Positions 42,017 to 50,405 of a DNA stretch of 64,000 nt are shown here, in pieces. The notes under the pieces were generated by a model. It did not search any database. It worked only from the letters and a program-made list of their open reading frames with translations, and was not told where the DNA came from. Made by a program: the position numbers and the translations under genes. Each line of letters begins with the position of its first letter. Position 1 is the first letter of the stretch. Origin of the DNA: JARLGU01 sp036504535 (GTDB taxonomy: Bacteria > Armatimonadota > Armatimonadia > Armatimonadales > Capsulimonadaceae); the NCBI GenBank assembly GCA_036504535.1, contig DASXUY010000014.1, positions 1 to 64,000 on the forward strand, in the 5' to 3' direction.

Positions 42017-42637
42017 TTACCAGTCACCCCTTACGATACCGGTCCATAGACCGTAGACGATATGAAACCCGCCAAACGACACTGCCATCATACAAAGGTT
42101 GAGTACCGGCGGAAGGAAGATAAGTGTCAACGCTCCAGCGATCACAAACGCCGCTCCCAGAATGGAGACTGGACGAACCGAAAAAAGCCCGACCGAACTA
42201 ATAGCGATACCGTAGAATAGCATCCATATGCCCCACAGTGAGTCCAGGTTGCCCGATAGGACCATCAAAATGGTCACGACAAAGCCGGAGAAGAAACTCG
42301 GCCACGCAGCCTGCAACATTCGAGCTCCAAGCGGGGACACAATGCGTTTGCCAACCGTGATCGCGCGACGCTTATTGAAAGCGAAATCGGTGAGCGCCGA
42401 GAGGACGAGGACCACCGCCCACACCGCGAGAAGCCGAACGGGATGCATTTGCCCCGGTGGCGTCCCGTTAGCAAGTTGGAACGTTGCGACGACGCCGGTT
42501 ATTGCCCATGCGCCGATCAAAAGCCCTGCGACTCCCGAGAGGCTCGAATGCCGCGTTGAACGGTCCATCGTCTCCCGAATCAGCTTCAGGTTTTCGGCTG
42601 CCTCTTGAATTCCGTTGGGTTGTTCCAATATCTGCAT
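42017..42637 (-). CDS. Membrane protein paired with the winged-helix regulator
   Basis: A 206-aa protein: a ~30-residue soluble N-terminus (QEAAENLKLIRETMDRSTRHSS), then about six transmembrane helices. No catalytic motif is seen. Proteins of this kind are commonly found beside PF13601 regulators; their role is unknown. ATG 42637 was chosen for GGAAG about 8 nt upstream; the frame extends 23 codons further, across the operator and into the promoter, which makes the longer version unlikely. The stop codon abuts the regulator's start. Confidence 0.75.
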   Translation of the reverse strand: MQILEQPNGIQEAAENLKLIRETMDRSTRHSSLSGVAGLLIGAWAITGVVATFQLANGTPPGQMHPVRLLAVWAVVLVLSALTDFAFNKRRAITVGKRIVSPLGARMLQAAWPSFFSGFVVTILMVLSGNLDSLWGIWMLFYGIAISSVGLFSVRPVSILGAAFVIAGALTLIFLPPVLNLCMMAVSFGGFHIVYGLWTGIVRGDW

Positions 42638-42651
42638 AGCTATCACTTCCA

Positions 42652-42706
42652 CTTTGCACCGCAAAGCGCACTGGTGAAGTATAGCATTACGAGGAACCGC
42701 TGTCAA
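42652..42706 (-). promoter_or_regulatory. Promoter and operator of the winged-helix operon
   Basis: On the minus strand TTGACA (42701-42706), a 17-bp spacer and TATACT (42678-42683), an almost perfect sigma-70 promoter. CTTTGC-N3-GCAAAG (42652-42666) lies just downstream of the start point, where a repressor would act. Confidence 0.7.
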
Positions 42707-42734
42707 TGGGGGTTGAGTGATGCTGCGCGGGGCG

Positions 42735-43139
42735 CTAGGTGCTCTTGATGCCGGTGTAGATCATGGTTCGGTTTGGCGCAAACGCTGGCAGGAGGACCTT
42801 GTCGGGCCAGTTTCTGTCAAACGAAGCGAATGTGCGCTCAAGAACAGTTAGGAACTTCTCAAAGCCGTCCATCTCCTCGTTCACCTCGATCACTGAGCCG
42901 TCATCAAGGACAATTTCGAAACACACGAGGTCGGTAGTGATCAGATCGCGCTTATGAGCCACAATTATCTGGATGCCTGGCCACGCTACCGACTCCAGCA
43001 CAACCTTTTCCTTTACCAGTTGGAAACCCGCGCGAGTCGTCACAATGTGGCAGTCCTCAAACACGTGGGCCGTTTTCTTGGACGGGATCAACTTCGTGAG
43101 CCATGCCACAACTGGTTGTAGGGTCGGTAGGGCGTTCAT
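42735..43139 (-). CDS. Hypothetical protein, conserved-looking
   Basis: A 134-aa protein without signal peptide or transmembrane helix. The pattern of alternating strands (AHVFEDCHIVTTRAGFQLV, VCFEIVLDDGSVIEVNEEMDGFEKFLTVLERTF) suggests an alpha/beta or PH-like domain. I do not recognise the family. The frame is long, lies alone between two regulated genes and has an ATG start at 43139. The upstream DNA to 43277 is shared with the divergent GH57 gene and has three CGTTTCG-type repeats. Confidence 0.6.
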   Translation of the reverse strand: MNALPTLQPVVAWLTKLIPSKKTAHVFEDCHIVTTRAGFQLVKEKVVLESVAWPGIQIIVAHKRDLITTDLVCFEIVLDDGSVIEVNEEMDGFEKFLTVLERTFASFDRNWPDKVLLPAFAPNRTMIYTGIKST

Positions 43140-43143
43140 TTAT

Positions 43144-43210
43144 CGTTTCGACGCGGGATACCAATTGATTGTTCCCATTTATCATCGAAACGACGCGTTG
43201 ATTCGTTTCG
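43144..43210. promoter_or_regulatory. Repeated CGTTTCG elements between divergent genes
   Basis: CGTTTCG at 43144-43150, its complement CGAAACG at 43186-43192, and CGTTTCG again at 43204-43210, two of them followed by ACGCG. Possible binding sites; no promoter could be assigned with confidence. Confidence 0.3.
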
Positions 43211-43277
43211 TTCCGCGATCAGGCCATGAAATAATGGCAATACAGGAAATATCTCGGATGACGGTGAAAGCCAAACG

Positions 43278-44963
43278 ATGCTAGCGGGTTCTTTTACGTT
43301 CGTGCTTCATTCGCACATGCCGTACGTGCTCGATCACGGCGAATCCCCCAACGGCGCGGATTGGCTTTACGAGGCGGCTGCGGAGACTTACGTTCCGCTT
43401 CTTGATACGTGCCATCGCCTGATCGACGAAGGCATATCACCACAAATCACGCTGGGGCTGACGCCCATACTCTGCGAACAGCTCGCCGACCACCGCTTCC
43501 GCCATCGCTTTCCGCGCTATCTTGCCCGCATCCGCGACCAGGCAGCAGTGGACGCGCAAACCTTCACGGCGTTGGGCGACCATGCTCTTGCGAACGTCGC
43601 CCAAAACTGGGTTCACCGTTATGATAAGCTGATCACGACTTTTCGCAGCAGCTACGGCGGCGATCTGATTGCGGCGTTTCGCCAGCTTCAAGAGGCTGGC
43701 TATATTGAAATCATTGCCAGCAGCGCCACTCACGGGTATTCGCCGCTTCTTCTCGATGACGACAGCGTGCGTCGGCAGGTATCCGTGGGCGTCGGAGCAC
43801 ACGAACGGCACTTCGGGCGGCGACCGCGCGGCTACTGGCTTCCCGAATGCGCCTACCGACCTGCGGGGGCATGGGTACCGCCCCAGACTGGCGCGACTGA
43901 GTGGGGGAGCGCTCGTGAAAGGCTGGGGGTGGACGACGTGCTTGCCGAGAACGGTATCGTGTACTTCTTTGCTGAAACGCGGGGCTATGAGACACCCTAT
44001 ATGTCGAGCTTTGGCAGTCGCCTTGACGCTATCGCAGCTATGGGTGAACCGAAAGCTGCTACCGATGCTAACCCGTCGCCGTACTCCGCCCATATGGTAG
44101 CGTCACGTACCGGCACGTCGGGCTGCGTGCAAGTGTTTTTCCGGGATCCGGCGACTGGCCTGCAGGTATGGAGCGGTGAGTCGGGTTACCCATCGAGCGA
44201 GTGGTATCTTGACTTCCACAAGCGGCAGCCTGGTGACGGTTCCATGGGCTTACGGTATTGGCGGGTAACGGGTCGCGACGGGGAAAAGGAGCCATACGAT
44301 CATTGCGCCGCCGAACGCCAGACACGCCGTAACGCCCGCCACTTTGCGAGTATTGTAACCAGTACTTTGCGCCGCGAAAAGCCGTCCGGCGACGGCATCA
44401 TCTGCGCAACGTATGACACCGAACTCTTCGGGCATTGGTGGCACGAAGGCGCCGACTTCCTGTACCACGCCATCCGGGAACTACATCGGCGCGGGGCGGT
44501 TCGGCGCGTAACTTGTGGGGGCTATCTAGCAACGCCCCAACCGGCATCGATACCGATCACGCTGCCCGAAGGCTCATGGGGGGCTGGTGGGAAGCATGCA
44601 GTCTGGCTCAATGCGAAGACGGAATGGGTTTGGGAACTGATCTATTCAGCCGAAACGCGAGCACAGCACCTGCGTAAAATCTGCCGCGAAGGCGATCGTT
44701 TCCTGATGCAGGCCGAGCGGGAACTTTTGCTGCTTGAAGCGTCCGACTGGCCGTTTCTTATCTCAACCGACGGTGCCGCTGACTACGCAGCCCTGCGACT
44801 ACGCCACCACAACCTCGATTTTCACGCGCTCGCAGACATCATCGAACTTCGCGCCCGGGGTCACGAGCCTACTGTCTCGAACTGGAAAGCCCTCGCCGCC
44901 AGTGAACGTCGGGATCATATCTTCACACGCCACGCCAAAACCTTTCGCGCAGCGAAGACCTAA
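43278..44963 (+). CDS. GH57 / DUF1957 1,4-alpha-glucan branching-type enzyme
   Basis: A 561-aa alpha-glucan-active protein. The first strand carries FVLHSHMPYV with the GH57 HxH-type motif. The probable nucleophile is the glutamate in RGYWLPECAYRP and the acid/base is the aspartate in CATYDTELFGHWWHEG. The C-terminal DUF1957 helical domain includes LLLEASDWPFLI. These are the features of GH57 branching enzymes, which introduce alpha-1,6 branches into glycogen. The ATG at 43278 directly starts the conserved strand. No other glycogen genes are nearby. Confidence 0.9.
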   Translation: MLAGSFTFVLHSHMPYVLDHGESPNGADWLYEAAAETYVPLLDTCHRLIDEGISPQITLGLTPILCEQLADHRFRHRFPRYLARIRDQAAVDAQTFTALGDHALANVAQNWVHRYDKLITTFRSSYGGDLIAAFRQLQEAGYIEIIASSATHGYSPLLLDDDSVRRQVSVGVGAHERHFGRRPRGYWLPECAYRPAGAWVPPQTGATEWGSARERLGVDDVLAENGIVYFFAETRGYETPYMSSFGSRLDAIAAMGEPKAATDANPSPYSAHMVASRTGTSGCVQVFFRDPATGLQVWSGESGYPSSEWYLDFHKRQPGDGSMGLRYWRVTGRDGEKEPYDHCAAERQTRRNARHFASIVTSTLRREKPSGDGIICATYDTELFGHWWHEGADFLYHAIRELHRRGAVRRVTCGGYLATPQPASIPITLPEGSWGAGGKHAVWLNAKTEWVWELIYSAETRAQHLRKICREGDRFLMQAERELLLLEASDWPFLISTDGAADYAALRLRHHNLDFHALADIIELRARGHEPTVSNWKALAASERRDHIFTRHAKTFRAAKT

Positions 44964-44989
44964 AAAATGCCCGCCCGGCACGAGGGCAT
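44962..44989 (-). terminator. lexA terminator
   Basis: ATGCCC (44967-44972) and GGGCAT (44984-44989) form the stem; on the minus strand TTTTT follows. It begins one base after the lexA stop codon and reaches the convergent GH57 stop, so it separates both genes. Confidence 0.75.
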
Positions 44990-44990
44990 C

Positions 44991-45662
44991 CTAAAACCTC
45001 TTAATTGCGAGCGCGACGCGCCCCAATATTTCCACATCACTCGTGATCAGCGGCTCGAACGCCGGGTTTTCCGGCTGGAGGCGGACGGCTTTACCTTCGT
45101 GGAAGAACCGCTTCACGGTGGCGTCAGTTTTTGCGACGAGCGCAATCACGATGTCCCCGTTTTCGGCAGATCGCTGTTTGCGCGCGATCACCCAGTCGCC
45201 ATCGTTGATGCCAGCGTCGCGCATCGATTCCCCGGACACTTCCAGCGCGAAGTACGGCGCCTCACCGTATTCGCCAGCTGAGCAGCACGCCGCCTGACGC
45301 TCACGGTCGGCGCGTCCAATCAGCGATGCGGGGATAGGCAGCAGTTCCGGGTCGCCGTCCTGCAGCGCTTCGATAGGCGCGCCGCCAGCGACCATGCCGA
45401 GCAGCGGGATGAGCGCGGGATGCCCCTGCAGCTTGCTCACTTCGCCGTCACCGTCGACAATCTCGATGCCACGAAACTTGGAGCTGCTGCGGCGGATCTT
45501 GCCATGCGCCTCAAGCGTTTCGATATGCTTCTGGACGCTGCAGCTAGAACGCAACCCTACCTCAGTGCCGATCTCCCGAACTGTGGGCGGTTGGCCCGTT
45601 AAGGCCACTTGACGACGAATGAACGCGAGGATCTGGAGTTGTTTGTCACTTAATGATTGCAT
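44991..45662 (-). CDS. lexA: SOS repressor LexA
   Basis: A 223-aa LexA. The winged-helix domain has LSDKQLQILAFIRRQVALTGQPPTVREIGTEVGLRS. The self-cleavage site is the Ala-Gly of GMVAGGAP. The catalytic serine is in VSGESMRDAGI and the lysine in DATVKRFF, forming the S24 peptidase dyad. A 15-20-residue insertion around ADRERQAACCSAGEYGEA is longer than in common LexA proteins. It is divergent from a LysM gene, with three palindromic boxes between them. The ATG is at the start of the conserved helix. It should repress itself and the LysM gene until RecA triggers cleavage. Confidence 0.95.
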   Translation of the reverse strand: MQSLSDKQLQILAFIRRQVALTGQPPTVREIGTEVGLRSSCSVQKHIETLEAHGKIRRSSSKFRGIEIVDGDGEVSKLQGHPALIPLLGMVAGGAPIEALQDGDPELLPIPASLIGRADRERQAACCSAGEYGEAPYFALEVSGESMRDAGINDGDWVIARKQRSAENGDIVIALVAKTDATVKRFFHEGKAVRLQPENPAFEPLITSDVEILGRVALAIKRF

Positions 45663-45713
45663 TGTTGACTCTGAGGGTATAGGTGCGAATAACGTTAGTT
45701 ACGTGTTAACAGG

Positions 45714-45753
45714 ATTATACCAAAAGCCAGAATCAAATCAAACAATTGTTTGA
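45714..45753 (-). promoter_or_regulatory. lexA promoter and SOS box 1
   Basis: On the minus strand TTGATT (45736-45741), a 16-bp spacer and TATAAT (45714-45719). The perfect 16-bp palindrome TCAAACAATTGTTTGA (45738-45753) overlaps the -35 box. It is the likely site for LexA autoregulation. Confidence 0.75.
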
Positions 45754-45781
45754 ATATTTTTCAAACAGGCCCGAATCCCTA

Positions 45782-45841
45782 TTGACTCTCCCGTCGAACG
45801 TGGTAAAATCAAACAAGTGTTTGAAGCAAACAATCGTTTGC
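45782..45841 (+). promoter_or_regulatory. Promoter of the LysM gene with SOS boxes 2 and 3
   Basis: TTGACT (45782-45787), a 16-bp spacer and TAAAAT (45804-45809). Two palindromes follow: TCAAACAAGTGTTTGA (45809-45824) over the start point, and GCAAACAATCGTTTGC (45826-45841). Both match SOS box 1 in CAAACAA-N2-GTTTG, with centres 17 bp apart. Confidence 0.78.
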
Positions 45842-45901
45842 TCGCATTCTAGACAGACGAGGTGTAGTGATAGACGTGACCTGAGAGTGAGGAATAGTGA
45901 A

Positions 45902-46357
45902 ATGGCAGTAATCTACTTACAGCGACCGCAATATATATCGATACCGGGCAACAACGCTCGCACCAAAAGATCCGCAGAGAAGCGCATTGCATCCCACGCC
46001 CCTGAGGCCGTAGGGACGGTAACCGCAACCCGCCGCCGATCACAGGTTCGCTTCCGATCAAGCGACATCGAAAGTCTCTTCTTCGCAGCAATCGCGATTT
46101 TCGCGATTGGATACCTAATCCATTCCGCCATTGTACACACGGGACCGTTTGCCTCGGCTCCCATTGTAACCAAGTCCATAACCGTCACCGTTGCGCCTGG
46201 CGACACCCTGTGGGCTCTCGCGTCCAAATGCAAGAATATCGCAGCATCCCACGAGGAGCGCATCGACCTCATCCAAGCTCTCAATCCCAAGCTCGACATG
46301 TCACGCCCCCTACAGGCCGGGCGGCATCTCAAACTTCCACTTGCAATCTCACGATAG
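45902..46357 (+). CDS. LysM membrane protein, YneA-like SOS cell-division inhibitor (candidate)
   Basis: A 151-aa protein with a basic N-terminus, one transmembrane helix (about 60-80, FFAAIAIFAIGYLIHSAIV) and an extracytoplasmic LysM domain (about 93-148): TVAPGDTLWALASKCKNIAASHEERIDLIQALNPKLD in outline. The arrangement of TM plus LysM, divergent from lexA and under SOS boxes, is that of Bacillus YneA, Corynebacterium DivS and mycobacterial Rv2719c, which halt septation during DNA damage. ATG 45902 is set by GAGGAA upstream; the longer frame from 45746 would cross the SOS boxes. Function is inferred from architecture and position. Confidence 0.75.
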   Translation: MAVIYLQRPQYISIPGNNARTKRSAEKRIASHAPEAVGTVTATRRRSQVRFRSSDIESLFFAAIAIFAIGYLIHSAIVHTGPFASAPIVTKSITVTVAPGDTLWALASKCKNIAASHEERIDLIQALNPKLDMSRPLQAGRHLKLPLAISR

Positions 46358-46371
46358 TGACTCAAATTGAA

Positions 46372-46430
46372 TCCTTCCTCTAGTAGACCCAGTTGAATCT
46401 TTAACGTATATCGGTCGCCTGGAGGAAGGA
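46372..46430 (+). terminator. Hairpin after the LysM gene
   Basis: TCCTTCCTCTAG and CTGGAGGAAGGA form a 12-bp stem with one G.U pair around a 35-nt loop, starting about 15 bp past the stop codon. There is no clean T-run, so it is a weak terminator or a stabilising hairpin. Confidence 0.45.
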
Positions 46431-46607
46431 ATCCCCACTGTTCTCATATAAAATATAAGCTGATGGTTTCGCGCTGCGCCAGATCGACCTGGCGTTTGCA
46501 ACTCAGGTGTAGCCCATAGGCCGTACGCGCATCGACGATCACGGATATCATCCGCTGTGATCGAAGCGCCGAAAGGCTCCAAGCTTATCCTGGCAAGGAG
46601 TTCGGCA

Positions 46608-48911
46608 ATGCCACTCTTCAACCTGAAGCACACCCTCGCCACCGAGCGCCTCTCATGCCGCGTCGATGCGGTTCACGCAACGTACTCTGTCTACGACGTT
46701 CTTAAGAACCAGTTCGTTATCGAGAACGCGGCGTTTGGAATTCAGCCGCCCGGCCCCCCGACGTCGCCCGCAATGTTCGCTGGCGAACACTTCGTCTTGA
46801 ACGAAGAGGCCAGTGAAGGCGATTCTCGCAACGCGCGCTTTGTTTATAAGCACAGCAAGTATCCCATTGGCCTCACATTGGAAGTCGCCGTATCCGACGA
46901 AGACACATCGGCCATCACACTTCGGCTCGGGTTCACCAACCGTAGCGCCAAACCGATGGGCCTTCGGGCGCTTTACCCGATGTGGATCGACCCCCAGCGC
47001 GATGGAGCCATCGACCTGGGCGGTGTCTGGAGCCGTGGGTCCATGCTGCGCAACGGTTACATGTCGGCATCAGACTGCACGATCGAACACTTCAGCAAGC
47101 CTGATGGAACCCAGTACGATTCTCACTGGTTCACGCTTCTCCATCATCTCGTTTCCAAACGCAACCTCGCGCTCGGTTTCTTGACAGTAAAAGATCAGGT
47201 TTCCCGTATCATAGCAAGCCCCGACACCGACGGCATGCATATGACAGCCAAGTGCGAAACGGACGAGAGCCATGTCGGCCCTGGGGCTACGCAGTGGTCG
47301 GAAACGCTCTGGATGCGTGTTACCGATGATCCAAACGCACAGCTTGACCGTTATGCTCGCCTGAGCGCTGCCGCAAACTGCGGCGAAGACGCCGCCGTGA
47401 AACCGCCGCGCGTTGGATGGACGACACGCGACCTTTCCGATGAGCCATTCACTCAGGCGGACATCGAAGAAAACCTGCTCTGGCTCGTAAGGCATAAGAA
47501 ACAGATACTCGCCGACTACGTCCTGATTGACGAAGGCTGGCAGATGTTGATCGGTGACTGGGGCTTCGTCGAGTCCACCCGATTCGCGGAGGGCCTTGCG
47601 CCTGTTGCCGCCCGCATCCGTGCCGCAGGTTTTGAGCCTGGCCTGTGGATCGCGCCGTTCATTGCACAACAAGATTCGGTGCTGTTCACAGAGCACCCGA
47701 CATGGTTCCTGCGCGATTCATCAGGGCGCCCCGCTAACGCGGGCGAACAGAACGGCGTCATGTGTCACGCGCTCGACTGCACGAATCCCGAAGCGTTGGC
47801 GAGGCTAAAAGAAACCATTGCAACCATCGTAAACGAATGGGGCTTCACGCATCTCAAGCTCGATCACCTCTACTGCGCCGCCCTCGAAGATACCTACCGC
47901 TTCGACCCGCACATGACACGCGCTCAAGCATACCGAATGGGTCTCGATGCTATCCGCGATGCTGCCGGCGATGCCGTTTACCTGCAAGGATGTGCTGCGC
48001 CACTTGGCGCAAGTATCGGCGTGCTCGACAGCCTGCGCGTCGAACCGGCAACATCAGCATCGTGGGAGGTGATGGGAACCGGCGGCGGAATCCGGCCCGC
48101 TGGGAAGAACTCCCTCATACGTGGATTTCTCAGTGGCCACTGGTATCGCGCCGATCACGACTGCCTGCCGCTGGGCGCTGGCACAGAGCTCACGAACAAC
48201 GAGCGCGTGGTCCGCGAGACTTTGCTCGCTCTTTGCGGTGACGGAGTCGCGTTCACGGGTTCACTTGCGTCGGCACTTCCGGAGCATGTCGCCGCACTGC
48301 GGTGCCTTATCCCCGCACTCGCCCCGGCGGCATTGGCATGGGATCCACTCAGCCGACACGATTCGCCCCACGTGCTTATTGCCGGAAACGGCGACGCCAA
48401 GCTGCTTGCCCTATTCAACTGGACCGATTCCGCCGATCCACTTACCATCGACTTTAATGAGCTCGGGTTCAATCGCACCGCTCCGCACCTTGTCTACGAT
48501 GCGCTCGAAAGCAAGCTGCTCACCGCGCGTGCGGTACGTGAGTATGTCGGCCCGCCGGTGCCGCCGCGCTCAGTGCGTCTGCTCACCATCGCACCGACAC
48601 CGGGCAGCTCGCGGCCAGCCCTGCTGGCCAGCACGTTCCACGTGTCGCAAGGCGCGGCGGAGGTTGTGAAGTCCGAATGGACTCGCACGTCACTTGAACT
48701 CGCTCTCAAACTTCCGTCGTGGGTAGGCGATGGCGGCAAGCTCACATTCTTCGCGCCGGAGATTACTGCCGCATCGGTTGCAACTGCGGCTGGGGCGGAT
48801 GACGTAACCGTCGATCTCGTCCCGGATGAGCTTGGGACGCTGATGGTGGTAAACGTTAACAAAATAGCGTCGCCTGATGTGACGCTAACGATCACCCTCG
48901 CCGCAGACTAG
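46608..48911 (+). CDS. GH36-like alpha-galactosidase-type protein with altered acid/base site
   Basis: A 767-aa protein of the melibiase (GH27/31/36) type. An N-terminal beta-supersandwich (to about 290) is followed by a TIM barrel starting PRVGWTTRDL, with YVLIDEGWQ, GLWIAPF and the nucleophile region HLKLDHLY, where D is the catalytic aspartate. In GH36 enzymes the acid/base aspartate lies in a motif like R-x-x-x-D-x-A-x-x-W; here it reads RVEPATSASW, so that aspartate appears to be alanine. The preceding GCAAPLGASIGVLDSL is conserved. A C-terminal beta domain follows. No signal peptide is visible. ATG 46608 has AAGGAG 7 nt upstream. Either the enzyme is inactive or a neighbouring residue such as the glutamate of RVEP takes over. 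Confidence 0.75.
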   Translation: MPLFNLKHTLATERLSCRVDAVHATYSVYDVLKNQFVIENAAFGIQPPGPPTSPAMFAGEHFVLNEEASEGDSRNARFVYKHSKYPIGLTLEVAVSDEDTSAITLRLGFTNRSAKPMGLRALYPMWIDPQRDGAIDLGGVWSRGSMLRNGYMSASDCTIEHFSKPDGTQYDSHWFTLLHHLVSKRNLALGFLTVKDQVSRIIASPDTDGMHMTAKCETDESHVGPGATQWSETLWMRVTDDPNAQLDRYARLSAAANCGEDAAVKPPRVGWTTRDLSDEPFTQADIEENLLWLVRHKKQILADYVLIDEGWQMLIGDWGFVESTRFAEGLAPVAARIRAAGFEPGLWIAPFIAQQDSVLFTEHPTWFLRDSSGRPANAGEQNGVMCHALDCTNPEALARLKETIATIVNEWGFTHLKLDHLYCAALEDTYRFDPHMTRAQAYRMGLDAIRDAAGDAVYLQGCAAPLGASIGVLDSLRVEPATSASWEVMGTGGGIRPAGKNSLIRGFLSGHWYRADHDCLPLGAGTELTNNERVVRETLLALCGDGVAFTGSLASALPEHVAALRCLIPALAPAALAWDPLSRHDSPHVLIAGNGDAKLLALFNWTDSADPLTIDFNELGFNRTAPHLVYDALESKLLTARAVREYVGPPVPPRSVRLLTIAPTPGSSRPALLASTFHVSQGAAEVVKSEWTRTSLELALKLPSWVGDGGKLTFFAPEITAASVATAAGADDVTVDLVPDELGTLMVVNVNKIASPDVTLTITLAAD

Positions 48912-48975
48912 CGTCGACGTTACCGGAAGACTCCCGCGCGATTTGCAATGAATGCAAATGTCACGCTTTAAAGTC

Positions 48976-49005
48976 TTGTGAATGCGATGCACCGTGTGTT
49001 ACAAT
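48976..49005 (+). promoter_or_regulatory. Promoter of the DUF1844 gene
   Basis: TTGTGA (48976-48981), an 18-bp spacer and TACAAT (49000-49005). The leader to the start codon is about 135 nt. The segment around the -10 box (GTGTTACAATGACT) resembles that of the giant gene's promoter (GTGTTATAATGACT, 56513-56526). Confidence 0.5.
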
Positions 49006-49147
49006 GACTCACTCATCGGCGAGGCCACCATCGGCTCGGCCGCATTAATCACGTAATCTCAAATCGAAGCAACAGAAATGGCCCCATAAAACGCCTCTTT
49101 TTATTTGGAGACGCACTGCCGATCTATTGCGGAACAGCCATAATCAA

Positions 49148-49603
49148 ATGACCGACACGAACAATACTCACGACGAAGAATCCTTTACGTTTGTCGACAA
49201 GCGCCGTGTGAACACGGAAGCGGAAGCCGCTCCGGCGGACGAACCCGCCGAACCTGAAGCACCTATTGCGACGGACGAAGCCGAAGTGGACAGTGCGGCG
49301 GATGATTTTGATCCGGACAAACTGCCAGCGACCTATCAGCTTGCCTTATACGCGCTCGGAATGCTGCAGATGAACGCATTCCAGCAGCTAGGCCTCATGG
49401 CGGACCCGAAAACCGGCAAGTCGGTGCGCGATCTTGCTCAGGCCCGTGTCGCCATCGACTGCGTCGCAAGTTTGGCCGAAGTGATCGATGCGCCGGGATC
49501 GCCGATTGAAGCACGGATCAAGCAAGAGATTCGACGAGTCGTGACCGACTTACGATTAAACTTTGTCACGCAGACTCAACTCGCAGGACCGGAAGCTAAG
49601 TAA
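49148..49603 (+). CDS. DUF1844 family protein
   Basis: A 151-aa cytoplasmic protein. The first ~60 residues are acidic and disordered (Glu/Ala/Pro-rich). The rest has the DUF1844 pattern: TYQLALYALGMLQMNAFQQLGLMADPKTGKSVRDLAQARVAIDCVASLAEV in outline. The family is widespread next to translation or secretion genes, but its function is not established. ATG 49148 was preferred to a TTG at 49127; neither has a good ribosome-binding site. Confidence 0.75.
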   Translation: MTDTNNTHDEESFTFVDKRRVNTEAEAAPADEPAEPEAPIATDEAEVDSAADDFDPDKLPATYQLALYALGMLQMNAFQQLGLMADPKTGKSVRDLAQARVAIDCVASLAEVIDAPGSPIEARIKQEIRRVVTDLRLNFVTQTQLAGPEAK

Positions 49604-49714
49604 GCCGTAGCACCTCACAGTGAGGTTACATGCAGGACAGAACTTGAACAGCCGACGCCTGGAGTTCTACGAAGGGCGCAAGCAGAGCGTGAAGAGTGAC
49701 TGCTAACTACCGCA

Positions 49715-50287
49715 GTGGTCGAAGCGCTACGAGGGTCCGGGCTCAGCCTGGTTGCAGTGGACAGCAAAATGCCAACATCTGAAGAAAACAACCCTATTCG
49801 GAATATCAAGCACGGCGCGACCGCTGGCATGCTCCCTGTGTTCGCAGCACACCAGCGTAGCAGAACCTCGGGACCGCACGGCGACATGTCTGGCAGTTCG
49901 CGGCGAAAGATGACACACGTGACGCATCAGCGGGGAAGTTCATGGCATACGTTTGTCGAGCAGTATGAGCGGTTTACCGACATGCTGTGCGCATCCGCTC
50001 AATATGGCGTAAACGAGCACCGCGAGCAGGAGTATCTCGCCCTTCGCCACTGGTTTACCGAACACTACTACGAGCACGCGCACCGAATCCGACCACTGCT
50101 GGACTCCACTCACGCCATTGCGCAGCCAATCGGCCACGCCAGCGCCGCTTCCAGCCGCACGATGGACCGGTTTGAATCGATCTTCCTGCCCCGCACACTT
50201 CGCGAAGTGCTGATGCACGACGACGGCAACCTCATTCACATCGTGTCCCAAGTCAGCCAAGCTGTCTATTCCGTAAAGCCGGGCTAA
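49715..50287 (+). CDS. Hypothetical protein
   Basis: Up to 190 aa from a GTG at 49715. The C-terminal half (from about residue 75) is helical and looks real: SWHTFVEQYERFTDMLCASAQYGVNEHREQEYLALRHWF, followed by ESIFLPRTLREVLMHDDGNLIHIVSQVSQAVYSV in outline. The N-terminal ~65 residues are basic, low in structure and may be non-coding; ATG codons at 49769, 49877 and 49910 are alternatives. No family recognised. It follows the DUF1844 gene on the same strand and converges with the next gene. Confidence 0.5.
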   Translation: MVEALRGSGLSLVAVDSKMPTSEENNPIRNIKHGATAGMLPVFAAHQRSRTSGPHGDMSGSSRRKMTHVTHQRGSSWHTFVEQYERFTDMLCASAQYGVNEHREQEYLALRHWFTEHYYEHAHRIRPLLDSTHAIAQPIGHASAASSRTMDRFESIFLPRTLREVLMHDDGNLIHIVSQVSQAVYSVKPG

Positions 50288-50405
50288 TTTTTGGCCCTTC
50301 TTCGCTCTCCGATTGCTGCGGCGGTTGCATTCCTCGCTGCGCCTAGAGGAGCGCCTCGTGTTATGCGCAAGGGCCATCTGCCCCAAACGAAAGTAACCGC
50401 CTGCG

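Noticed and set aside
48121..48669. 182-codon frame within the GH36-like gene
   Set aside because: Out-of-frame shadow rich in Arg and Ser, fully inside a gene with a good start and clear motifs.
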